Shown: positions 1-11,229 of the stretch, piece by piece
Layout of the letters: each line of letters begins with the position of its first letter
Position numbering within the stretch: the stretch's first letter is position 1
From: Calonectria ilicicola
Taxonomy: Eukaryota; Ascomycota; Sordariomycetes; Hypocreales; Nectriaceae
Length of the DNA stretch: 64,000 bases
Direction: 5' to 3'
Assembly: GCA_020809705.1 (NCBI GenBank)
Contig: CP085828.1
Coordinates: 3,968,001 to 4,032,000, forward strand
Position numbers and translations under genes: made by a program
The notes under the pieces: generated by a model
Databases searched by the model: none
What the model was told of the DNA's origin: nothing
The model's input: only the letters and a program-made list of their open reading frames with translations

Positions 1-2265
1 TTCAACCAGATTGAGGGCATTGGCAGACGGGCAAGCCAGAAACCTGTAAGGGCGACCCAAGGAGAAAATAAAACGTGGGAAGGATGTGAGACATAACTGT
101 GAAGAGTGGAGAAGGACGACGAGTGCAGTTGCGGTGAGGGCTTCACTGTCTCTCTCCCTCTGCGTCCTGTCTACTCGGAACAGAAGTGCTTGCATATCCA
201 GCCCCATGTGAAGAGGCAGCTAGTGATGCACAATGTCACATCCAGGCAGTGTTTTGACTCTTTGCCGGCAGGTCTGACTATGTAAGTTGGCGGGCATGGG
301 CTTGCGAGGACCAGTCGGTTGTGTGCCTGGTGAGACTTTTGAGACGAACTTGGCAGCGAGCAGGTTGAATAGTCACTTCTCGACTTCAGTCTCAGCCATG
401 GTGCACGCAGGTGATGCTTCCCCGGGGAGGGGCCATGCTCCCCCAAACGTCCTGTAGTCGAGTAGCAGCCCAGATGGGTATCACCAACAAGCCACCATCA
501 TCGAGGGATCAACGGGTCGTCATCACTCCATTCAGCCCTTTGTTTCCCGCCCCAGCGCCATCATCTCGCATCGTTCCAATCATCGCCCGCCCCCATGCAT
601 GTTGGCTGGCCCCTGATTCGCTTCACTACCAACAAACAACACCACCATCACATCACGGCCGCCGTGCAAGTACATCATCATCCCCCTCCACCAGCAATCT
701 CCACCCCTCCATCTCGCTCTCGCGCACATTTTCAACCTCCCAGGACTGTACCTATGTACATATGTAATGTGTATGTATGTACGCTGTGCCAGAGGGCGCA
801 TTCCAGCCCCTCCCCCCTGCCCACCACACCCCCCTCAAAAAGCAACACCAGCTCTCCTCCACTAACGCATCCCGTCCGCCCTGCCCCTCCATCTGCCCGT
901 GCCCATTGGTCGTGCCAGGCAGCGCCACCGCCCGCCCTGTTTTTCTCGCACCGCAGCGTCACATCGCCCAAGGCCAATCTCGGGCCACACAGCGAGTGGG
1001 GAGTCATCGGCACTATCGGGTGCTGCGGGTTATGCAGTAGCCCGGTTGCTAGTCGACTGCTTCACTAGACCTAGCCCAGGCGGCGTGCAGTATTGGCACT
1101 GCAGCCGGGCCTTTTGCTTATGGCAATGTGTCGTCCGGTGGTGCCGGGAATGCCTGGCTGACCTCCGACTGGTACTCCAGCTATTTGGCTAACGTAACAA
1201 CACAGACGGTAATGAAAGCTATAGTGTGATGGTACGAAACGAGTAGCAAGGAAACATGCAGTTGCAATGCCATGGGGCTCTACAGTAGGCAGACAGGAAA
1301 GTTTGAAGAGTGGTTTGATAATTCTTGTTCATTCATTTGATCGGCTGAGGCGGCTCGAGGGCCTGGCTGCTGCCGTCTTTGCTATCCTAAAACGTATTTT
1401 GCGCATTCTTTTGGCGCGATATGGCTATTGAGCCTTGCTCTTACTCTAATCTTCACAACACCAAACTGACTAGTTGCCGTTTTTTCACTAAAGCCTTCCC
1501 ATCCGTCGTAAGAGTAAAAAGATAATAAAAAAAAGAAAATGACAGGTATCTTGGTTTTCCATCAAAAAGTGAACGTCTGGAGCGTTCTTCCGTCTATCGA
1601 AAGGAAACGCCTCCGCAAAGGGGTTGGTGATTAAAACATGTTTTTGTTTTTTCATTGCGCAAAACAAGGGGTCGTTTCCCAAGCTCTTGTGTGAGCCGCC
1701 AATGGGCAAAATGGTGCGAGGGTAAATGATAACGCCATCTGTCCAGAAATCTTTGCAAAAAAGTTTCCTCAGTGTCGCTGCGCCATACTTCATGCTTTCT
1801 ACAAGAACTGGTTCTTGCCCTTCCTCATAATCCTGGCAAAACTCCACGCTTTTAAAAGTAGAATAAAAATCAAAAAAAGAAACAAAGTAAAACAGAGATC
1901 CAAACAGGGGCTGGTTGGCGTAATAGATACACAGGGGCCGAAGTGAAGCTGAGTTCCGGACTTTCATGTCGTGGGTCGTTAAGGTTTTTGGCGTGATCCC
2001 GGCACAGCCTTTTTGTTTTGTTGTTTTGGTGCATCCAAATATGTATGGTATCCCTGGGGTCGAAACAATATATACCCAAGGTTTTTATGATTAAAAATGT
2101 TTGAGTAGTGGTATCCAAAAAGTGGTATAGAATCCAAAGGGTTCCTCGGCAATTTCGTTGGTGGCCTTGGTGAGACAAATGTTGATAGTAATCCAGGCGG
2201 GGGGGTCAAGGTATACCTAGGCTCCAAGCACAGACATCCTCAGTCAAGAAGATGTGTGATGGAGT
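1..2265. other. Gene-free flank downstream of the kinase gene
   Basis: No supportable gene. Open frames here (for example 1488-1967 on the minus strand) show low-complexity, phenylalanine- or proline-rich translations without recognisable domains. The stretch from about 1400 to 2265 is AT-rich with poly-A and poly-T runs and probably contains the 3' untranslated region and polyadenylation signals of the minus-strand kinase that ends at 2266. Confidence 0.5.
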
Positions 2266-3928
2266 CTAATAGCAGCCTTGGAACGTAGGCATAATAAAAG
2301 GAACCTGCTGGTGGAAAGGAACATGGTGCTGAAGAATCGGCACCTGTTGAACGTATTTGACCATATCCCAAAGAAAATAAGACTTGGGTTGGCATGGAGG
2401 AGCCTGGACAGGAACTGGGGCCTGAACAGGAATTGAAACGGCAACAGGAACAGGGACCTGGGAGCAGTGCATGTGCTGAGTGGGAACCACGAGGGGCGCA
2501 GGCACAACAGGTACGGGTCCAGTGTAGTTCTGGGGCACGAAGTCCTGGTTATGGTAGGCAAGCTGTTCCCTGGGTTCCTCTGGGTCGTAAGTGTGTGGTG
2601 CGTACTCCTGAGGAGTGTCCTGGAGGTGGTGCTGTTCCTGGATAAAGTCATCGTCAAGGTCGTCAATGGTAGAGCCGCTTGAGGTGAGCGAGCCTTCGTC
2701 GTCAGAAGAGGACGCAGGAGAGAGAGGCGAGTCGTAGTCGTAGTCATCGAGAATGGCGTCCTCGGGGGTGTTAACGTATTTGGGGAAGTGATCAGGCGAG
2801 ACTGGGGGTGTAGGTGGACGGATGCTCGACATCGGTGGCACCGTGAAGTGAGAGCAGGCCATGATCCTGTTGCGGAGTTCTGCGAGAGTGATTCTCTGCT
2901 CCGGAATGGGGTGGAAGATCCGTCCCAAAATGTCGTTCAGTTCATCCGACAATGGGAGGATGGTCTTCAGGAAATCCTTGGAACCGGTGTAAGCCCGGTA
3001 AGTGGAGTCCTGGAAGGAGGCCTGTTTCCATGGGTTGCGTCCGCAGGTAAGGTTGACGAGGATAACTCCAAGGGACCAGACATCATTGGGGGCGCACATG
3101 TAGTAAGGCTTCCTGGCAGAGGGGTCAAGGCATTCTGGAGAGTGAGGAAAAGGAAAATGTTAGTCTCTGTTGTGGGCAAAGATGTATGAGGGGGAGGGGG
3201 AGAAGGGTTGAGTCAAGAATGAACTCAGAGGAAGGAAATATACCTGGACTCATGTAGAATGTTGATCCACATCCGTAATCCTCGGAACGGTCATCAGCAG
3301 TAGCAAGACCAAAGTCTGCCAGCTTGACTGTGTCTCCATGGTTGGTAACCAAGATGTTCTCCGGCTTAAGATCCCGGTGGTAGATTCCCAGGTTGTGGCA
3401 GTGCTCTACAGCATCCAAAATCTGAAGGAAAATGTTCCTGGAAAGCTCATCCTTACCAACATACTGACCACGCTCTGTGATATTCAAGAAGAGATCACCC
3501 TCAGGGCAATACTCGAGAATAACATAGATGCAGTCGGGATCATTCACAATCTTGAGCATTTGGACAACATTGGCATGTGTCGATGCCTGGTAGTGAAGGC
3601 GGATCTCACGCTGTTGGTAGGCACTCTGGCGGGGTTCCAGGGGAGTCCCATCAGGGTTGAACTTGCTGAGGCACTTGACGGCATACTTTTGGCCAGTCTT
3701 GATGTCGACAGCGAGGTAGACAACGCCATAGGCGCCGGTTCCTAGAATGTCGGTCAACTGGAGCTTGCCCTCAAGCAAGCGGCTTAGTCTCTCCTCTGGG
3801 GCCAACGGGATACATCGGGTCTGGAAGTGTCGCTGCGCATAGGGTTGTTGGATGCCAGCGCACTTGGGGTTGTTGAAGCCAGGGGATGCCGGAGGCGTTT
3901 GGTAACCGTAGGGGGCATGGTGCTGCAT
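2266..3928 (-). CDS. Ran1/Sks1/Vhs1-like serine/threonine protein kinase
   Basis: Two exons, 3928-3244 and 3134-2266; the 109-nt intron has donor GTATAT and acceptor CAG. The 517-residue product carries a complete kinase domain at about residues 54-330: glycine loop GTGAYG near 63-68, VAIK-type lysine K85 (YAVKCL), HRDLKPEN with D186, DFG at 205-207 and an MSPE activation-segment end formed across the splice junction. The short N-terminus is proline-rich. The C-terminal third (about 340-517) is acidic, then proline, valine and glutamine rich, and looks disordered. The pattern fits the fungal Ran1/Pat1 group (yeast Sks1/Vhs1), kinases linked to nutrient response and, in fission yeast, repression of meiosis; that role is family knowledge, not shown here. 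The start is the first ATG of the open frame. Confidence 0.9.
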
Positions 3929-4739
3929 TATGCGAATTGATGTCCAAGAAAGGTCCTAACGGGAAATGTCTGTGGGCTGGTAGGCCAAAGGGTATACCAA
4001 ACGGAAGACAGTAAAAGGAAAAGAGAAGAAAACACAAAAATAGTATTTTCCACGGGCCTAAAGGATCCTGATCCAAATTCCTAATTCCAATGGTGCGAAT
4101 AGAGAGTCCTGTGGGTTGGGTTGGTAGTTGAGTTGAGTCGGTCGGGTTGTCGTGTAAGAGGTCCCGACGGCCGAATCAACGGGTCGAGATAAGCAGAGGC
4201 GAGGTGTAGTTGGGTGGGTGGGTATCTGATTTTTGGGTGTCGCCCGTCCAAGGTCCAGTCCAGGGAAGAACGAGTCGATTGAAGCTTGTGTTTTTTGTTG
4301 GTCGCGGGGATGCAACAAGAAGACGGAGGCGACAAGGGGACCAAAGGGTCACGACTGCGCAAGCAGACGGCGGGTGGGAAAAGGAAGTCGGAAGGAGTGT
4401 CGTGAAGCGGTGATGAGGTCCCTCAGTGCGCATCATCAAAGGAAGGGTGGGCAATATGAGGTAGATAACAAGCCCAAGACGAGGCGAGCGAACGACATGG
4501 GCGGCGGTACGTACAGTCAGTCATGACGCCTCGGGCTCTGGATTGCGTGGAGCGTGGAGCATCCACACCCAGGGCCACACCAGGGATCCACCGACTCCAT
4601 CAGACCCCGGTCCGGTTGGAGAGATTAATGGCATGGGGCCCTGTCTTGGCCAACAGGTGTTAATGCGCCGGCTATTCTTGTCTGTGCTCGTGGAGCTGCT
4701 TAAGGTTCGCCTGCGTCCAGAGGCGTGCGAGACCAAGAA

Positions 4740-4781
4740 GGGGAGTAGGGGACGAGGGGAGTAGAGGGGAGTAGAGGGGGG
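4740..4781. repeat. Purine-rich tandem repeat
   Basis: An imperfect tandem repeat of a roughly 10-nt purine unit related to GGGGAGTAGA, ending in a G run. It lies in the upstream region of the kinase gene. Confidence 0.6.
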
Positions 4782-7168
4782 GCGTCCACTAGCCCGACAT
4801 GGATGGCGCCGCCTTAGGTGACGCTGAGCAATATACGAGAGGCAAGGGTCTGAAGGTAGTCTGACACACGAAATAAAGTGGTTCGCTGCTGTGCTGTGTC
4901 ACTGCCTCGAGCACAGAAGAGCCAGAGCCAGACCTACCTCAGCACTAACGCCATCCATCGACCCACTCCCCAGGCCACCATTCAGCGGCCGAGATGGCGG
5001 TTGATCCATGGCCATGGCGGATGGGGCGAGGTCGGGTGCGAGCGAGTTCTCTGTGTGCTCTGCTGACACCCCAAGACGGCCCCCTTTCAGCATGTGCCCA
5101 GTCCCCTCCTCTGCCCTGCCTTGTGTGTGTGTCTATGTGCAGTGTGTCTCCAATTGTGCCGTGTGTTGCGTGTCCTTGTGCGGCCCATCTGGGCCTCAGC
5201 TTCCCACTTCTGCCTGTCCTGCCTGCTCCTCTCCCCACCGTCGGGCGAATCGACATTACTGACGGCCCCGTGATGAATAAAATTTTTTTCTTCTTCTCTT
5301 TCACTCTACAAAGCCCGTCTTCTGACTTTCGCCTCAATGCGTCCAGGTGCTCTGAAAAAAAGGGTAGCATCGGGGGCCGGCGCAAAGAGAAAGGGAAAAA
5401 AAAATTCATTAGGACAAAGGGACGAGATGCTTCCAGAGTTTGTACGGAGTCAGTCCGTCCGTACCTTCGTGCAGACATGCTTTGGCCGATTGCTGCCCCC
5501 AAATCGTAGATGGAACGAACGGCAAACCTTGCTTGCTGGAATCCTCGACGAAGAAAAAAGAAACTTGCGGTGCAGAGGCGATTGGCTTGTGAACACGATG
5601 ACTGGCGCTTGGCGACGTGTTGAGCGGAGCTGCCGGGAATGCATGAAGTCATTGAGTTGGTGCCATTTGAAACCCTCCCTCCCTTCTGTGCCTGTCTGCC
5701 TCCATCGACGTATCAGCCAAAGGGACCATGCCATGGGCCTGGGTCTCTCTGCTGGACGATGTGCGCTCCAGCAGGGCTTGGGGGTTAACCAGCCTCCCAC
5801 CCGCTGCGCTACACTGCTGCAGAAGCTGCTCGAGGATTCTGCCCCGTAGCCATTCAGGGCTGAGAATGAACTGGCCACCGCCATCCTCTTCGCTACTGCA
5901 GGCGGCTTAGAGGCTGTCGATCAGTGACGGCACCTACCCACTTGCCCAGTAACAGACGGGTGCAAACGTGTTAGCTAGATGCATCCCCAGCCAGAGTGGA
6001 TGGGCACTGGACCGCACCAATCCCCCAGATGGTGACTGTCTGACCTTGTACATCCAATGAGCTTGCACATCTCAAGTTGTGCAACAGCACGGGTGGTAGG
6101 ATCGACATATCCCAACTGATGCATCCCAGTGGCTGGATAATTATGCAGTCCCATTTCTCAATGGAGACCATATGGGCCGCAGGCGAGATATTAATTTTGG
6201 CGACGGTATAAGCCGAGCGCGTCATACATAGTAACATGGTAACAGCAACCAGGCTGACATGAAGGTGCGGCGGTGGTACACTTTGGTTTGGTTTGGTTTT
6301 TGGAAGGCGCCTACAGTCTCACCTCAGGACCAACAGGTTCATGCTTTTAGCCCCGTCGGCGGCAAGCGAGACTGTAAGATGCGAGCTTCTCTGACAGCAA
6401 ACAAAACAGGCGCCCATCTTGGTGTTTGGCTTGGCCTCAATCATCGAGGCCACCCTAGCCATGGGCCAGTAGACGGCAGTTTCCACTGGGAAGCGACAGA
6501 CGTGGTCCCAAGTTGGTGCAGCATCGGTTGCAGGGCAAGGTCGGTCGAGGCCAACCTGCATTAGCAGGGATACAGTGTTAGTGAGGGTACCAAGTTGAAT
6601 GGCTCTCTCGATGTGCCGACCCAAGCATCCCAGAGACGGCCGCGACCTTCTAGAATGCTGTGCCACAAGTCTCGGTCTAACAGGCATATCCCGGGGGGGA
6701 TGCAGTTGTTGTGCGCATGAGGAGAGAGTCCTTGGACTACTGAAAGGAGCCAAATGCAGACTAGCGCAGCGCTGATTGGAGCCTAGCCCCAAGCGATAGA
6801 CACTTGTTCCCAGTCACACCAAGCGCAGTGCTACCCAGCAGCCTGCTGCTCGCAGAGAGTGCAGCGTAGAGGGCGAAACGACAGGCCACAATCGAAGAGT
6901 GAGGCTGTCAGTGAGGCACGGGCTGCACGAGAGGCGTCCAATGATGCCAGGGACAAGGCGGGTGTCCAGGGGGGAAGCGCCCGTTGTCGTCCACTTTGCT
7001 GTCACACTGCCAATCTCGCCGCCCGTTAGAAGCGTGTTGGTTCATTTCACCTGGCCTGCTGCGCACACCCACATTCCACAACGGGCAGGCGGTCTTGGGG
7101 TCCTGGCGGCGACGGACAACAAACAGGAAGTGAGTACGGTCGGTGTGTCAGTGGGAGTGAGTGGTGGT

Positions 7169-7243
7169 TGTGTATGTGTGTGTATATGTGTATATGTGCG
7201 TGCATGTGCGCGTGTAGATGTGTGTGCGGGTGCGTGTGTGCAT
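7169..7243. repeat. TG-rich microsatellite
   Basis: Imperfect (TG)n run interspersed with TA and CG dinucleotides. Alternating purine-pyrimidine sequence of this kind can adopt Z-DNA. It is non-coding. Confidence 0.75.
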
Positions 7244-7466
7244 GGTATCAAGGTGGCAAGCAACGGTCGCATTTACAGAACGGGTATTTGCACATTGGCT
7301 ATTACGGGCGAAAATGCTCACTGTGATGGTGTCTCGTGTCTAATTGTCTCTTGTGTTGGCGTCCTGCTGTCGCGCAAAGGCATTGTTTGTGGTGCTGTAG
7401 CCCTGCCACGGGCATCGTGGATGGCATGATGGAGGTGGTCTCCCTTGCCTCATCGACGTTGCAAGC

Positions 7467-7520
7467 AACACACACACATACAGACAGACACACACACTCT
7501 CTCTCTCCCTCCCTCTCTCA
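7467..7520. repeat. CA/CT compound microsatellite
   Basis: (CA)n followed by CAGA units, another (CA)n and then a (CT)n and CCCT tract. Non-coding, 220 nt from the TG-rich tract. Confidence 0.75.
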
Positions 7521-10500
7521 CAATCAGGTATTTTCGGACGCGGAAAGCTGAGCCTCTGTTTTCTTGTCTCGCCTGCACTGCCTATTCCGCCTTGGATGAA
7601 GTCCACCAACCGAGTTGCAAGAGACGTGTAGCAAGGTAGGGATCTCCGAGACACGGTTTCATCACGGGCAAACGGGGGACGGGACATGATGCGAGAAATG
7701 CATGTCGCTGGCGCCCCGGTCTCACGTCTGGGCGGCAGAGGGCCTGACATCCAATCCAGCAGTCGTGGAGAATGGCGGTCAGGCTGTGCAGAAAGGCACT
7801 AAACAGACGGAGGAATTACTGAGCGGACGGACGCTGCATAATTGAGTGGCCCTGCATTGACGGTGCCTTCTGGTTGAACGGTGCCAATGTGGGCTCTCCA
7901 ACGGTGCCATGAGATGTGACGGCTGAGGTGACGATGCATGGGGGGGCATGCAGAGTCACGGGAATGGCCATTCCTCTTTTGGAGTAGCGCCCCGATCTCA
8001 CTCGCCCTTGGCGCCCAACGTCACAAACAACAAAACAAGCAGTTGAACGGAACTCCACCACAGAAACGAGACGAGCGCGACGGCGACCGCTTGGACCACC
8101 AACGCATGCAGTCGTGCAGACGCCATGCGGCAGGGCCCCATGCCCATGTCTCCATTCCCATGTCTCCATGCAGCAGCAGAGCGCCCCCGGCCAGGTCGAC
8201 GGCCAATCCATGCCCTTACCGATGCCCACAGACAGCAGACCGACTATCGTGAAGTGGAATGGCTGCTCCAGGGATATGGCCTCATTCCCTGGAACTACCC
8301 GTCCTGCTGCACTGACTCCCCTCGAGTCAAAGTGCCCCAGCCCACCAAAAAAAAAAAAGCCATCTCAATCTCGTCCAAGTCTGGGGCGTCGATCATACGC
8401 ACTCTACCTGAGAACCGAACCCCTCCTCACAGGTAAGGCACCGCACCGCCCGTCCATCCATCCATCGTTCCTCTCTCAGGCCAAAAAAAAACTACCGCCG
8501 TCGTGAATCTATCCCGTACCACTTGCACGCTTCCAGTCCAGCCCTGACGGGGACCCTGTCCCGTCCATCTTCCCATCCGTCCACCGCCCGCCGCCCGGAA
8601 GCTCGCTAAAGTGGCAGATCCCCATCCGAGTTCCCACCCTCCCGCCCGTAGTTTTTACCTACCTTGCCTACCACCTGAAGCACCGCGCCAAACAGGAGTT
8701 GATTCAGTTCATGCATGGGCTGATTATCGCAGGCACGCTCTGTCACAAATTCCTGTCTGCTGTGGCTGACCGGTGGAGGATCATCACACCTTTACCCAGT
8801 CTGGGCATCTGCATACGACAAACGACAGACTCTCCTGATTCGACCGTCGCCGTCCCCGAGCCCTCTACTAACTAACCCATCCGCCAACAGCCGGAGCTGC
8901 TGCGTCCACTTACGCATCCCCATTGGCCCTTGGATGCATCTCCGATAGATTGAGGTTGGGGAATTGACCTTTTGAGGGAATCTTGCAGCTACGCGCTAAG
9001 ACAAACGGTGAAGATGGGCACCCATCCTGCCCAATGGGGATCTGCAAACCATATGTTATCTCGCAACTCTTAAGTCTTTGAGTCATGGTGTGTACACAAC
9101 CAGGCCATGTTGTGAACCGTGTAAGTTGTCAGCCGGCCCGCACTCCCCACGCATAGTAGTCTATCCGGCACACGACCAACAGCATGACCAACATTATGAC
9201 AAGATGATGACCAACACCACTCAGGTCGAAACTGCCATGATGGAAACAAAGGGTCCAGGCAAGCAGTTATTGTGAGTGTGTGTGTGCTGGAGGTTTAGAG
9301 GCAAGAATGCATCCCGAGCACACCCTCACTGCTCCCGTCCCGCCACCCCGAGGTCGTAACAGGATTAGGATGCGAGAAGTGTCACCGGTCCCAATTAGAA
9401 TCGAGCGCATAGCCTGACACGGGGCCGATGTCTACCAAACGATGAACCCATCTCCGGGATCTTGCAAAGAGACAGGCCGTGGTTTCCAAGCTCGGGCGTG
9501 ACCGTAACCCGAGAAATGCGGGTGTCCGCGTCCGATACCCTCTTCAAACAAGCCGGCAGAGGTTTAATGCATCATCGATCGGGTCCATCAATGGATGGTT
9601 CGTTTTCGGGAATCCGATTTGCTTGAGGACTGCACCGGTGGGCTGATGCAGTTGTGCCATAAGACGCTGAAGCCGCAAAGAGAAGGTCTCGCATATTCAC
9701 CGCCTTACAAACTCGGCCAAAGTATACGTAGCGTCGATGCAAGGGATGCAATGGCGATAAGGCATTGGCTGGGTGCTCCAGAACATCATGGACCAGGAAC
9801 CGTCGGGGCCCACGCCAGATCAACCTCTCGCAACACGGGGTCTCGTTCTCGGGAAGAAGTTCAGTAGCGTGCTGTCCAGGGCCACCAAGGCCACATGTTC
9901 GTCGCAGCGGCGCTGGTGCTGGGCTGCCAGAGTCTACCGTGTCTGGGCCACTAACGGCGTGGGCGAGGGAGCTGAAGGATGGGAGCCTGGCACGGCCGGC
10001 CAGCATCCCCGGGGCGCTGGAGGGATGGCGATGGTCGCTGGACTGGACACACCATTGCGCGTCCCGGCCAGCCCATTCGCCAGCGAGCGGCAGAGCGAGG
10101 CTTGGTTATCGACTGCCGAGACCAAGAAGCGAGCGACGAGGGGGGCGAGGGTGGTGGCATCAGTGCGTGGGACGATCCAACGTCACCATGTTGCAGCCAT
10201 GGACCGCCTGCTGCCGACAGTAGCCAGCTTTTGCTTTTTCGTGCCTGGGGTCTCTGTGTGTCATGGGCTTGCACGTGAGAGTCAGAGGGCGCAGGCATGA
10301 GCACGGCATCGCTCCGGGCGCCTCCTGATCCGTCACCCGCCCGAGAAGGTCTAGTGTGGGGAACGGTTCCGGGGCCCCGTATCGGAACATTGGTGCACTG
10401 GTGACGCCGGACGAAGATCAAGTTACCCTGTACGGATGGGTTTTGGTGAGTCGCTGAGGCGCAGATCAACGTGAGTGTGTGCTATGGAGTGTCTAGACTT

Positions 10501-10782
10501 GGTTTAATTTGTAAAGTTTTCTTTTTTGTTTTTGTTTTTGGTATGGCAAAGGATTGCCATGGTTTGGGAAACCCATTGTGCCCTGTCATGCTACTTTAAC
10601 CTTGGGTTCACATTTTGGTAAGGTATGAATGCAAGCGAGGGCGAAGAAAAAAGTCAGACATAGGATGTGTAAGTCCTAACAGTCACGATGAGAATGTCCA
10701 ACAAGAACACAACGGGACAGATGTGCTTGCTTCACTGTCAATTCAACACAAGAGCTCACATAGCATCAACAGAAGAACAATC

Positions 10783-11229
10783 ATGCACATCTCACATGTT
10801 CCCGGCTTGCTAGCCGTCACACTCAGCACGCTCGCTGCACTCTCAACTGCGGCTCGTTACAACACCACCACTGTCATCAACAGCAACTGCCCCTGTGATC
10901 GGCGCCTTTTCAAATACTGCTACGCATACACACGCCAGGAAGTCGAAGACGACCAATGTTACACGATATCCAAAGCTAGCCGATCGATGCGCATCTACGA
11001 TCCGTTCATTGACGCGGACAGCACCCTCGTGTGCACCGTCTTCGGCAGGGAGGGCTGCCAGGGCACTCGTTCGCCGATCGTGGCCTTTGCAGACAACGGG
11101 AAATGCACGGAGCCTACGGTGGAGCTGAAGGTGATTGACCATCCGCCAGGTGGCGAAAAACCGTTCAGGGACCCTGAACCGAAGGAGACAGCCTGGTGGT
11201 ATCGGTCTTTCAAGTGTCATCATGCCTAG
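10783..11229 (+). CDS. Small secreted cysteine-rich protein
   Basis: Single exon, 148 residues. The first 22-24 residues have a hydrophobic core (GLLAVTLSTLAALSTA) followed by a small-residue site and so look like a signal peptide. The mature part has eight cysteines (a CPC pair near residues 37-39, then single cysteines spread to the C-terminus), consistent with four disulfides. An N-glycosylation sequon (NTT) follows the predicted cleavage site. I do not recognise the family; size, secretion signal and even cysteine number match fungal effector-like or cell-wall proteins. The start is the ATG in the context TCATGC; the open frame extends further upstream, but only this ATG puts the hydrophobic stretch at the N-terminus. 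It stands alone in a gene-poor stretch. Confidence 0.75.
   Translation: MHISHVPGLLAVTLSTLAALSTAARYNTTTVINSNCPCDRRLFKYCYAYTRQEVEDDQCYTISKASRSMRIYDPFIDADSTLVCTVFGREGCQGTRSPIVAFADNGKCTEPTVELKVIDHPPGGEKPFRDPEPKETAWWYRSFKCHHA

Larger units (their letters stand above)
3929..10782. other. Long gene-free region between kinase and secreted-protein gene
   Basis: About 6.9 kb without a gene I can support. Open frames on both strands are shadows with biased, proline/serine/arginine-rich translations and no domains. It contains a purine-rich tandem tract (4740-4781), TG-rich (7169-7243) and CA/CT-rich (7467-7520) microsatellites, and poly-A runs near 8347 and 8484. Part of it must be the promoter and long 5' leader of the minus-strand kinase (from 3928 rightwards) and the promoter of the plus-strand gene at 10783. 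A long non-coding transcript is possible but not visible from sequence alone. Confidence 0.5.

Noticed and set aside
1488..1967. Minus-strand open frame of 159 codons
   Set aside because: Low-complexity translation, no domain, lies in the AT-rich 3' flank of the kinase gene.
4945..5652. Minus-strand open frame of 235 codons
   Set aside because: No domain, crossed by equally long frames on the other strand; arises from GC-rich sequence with few stops.
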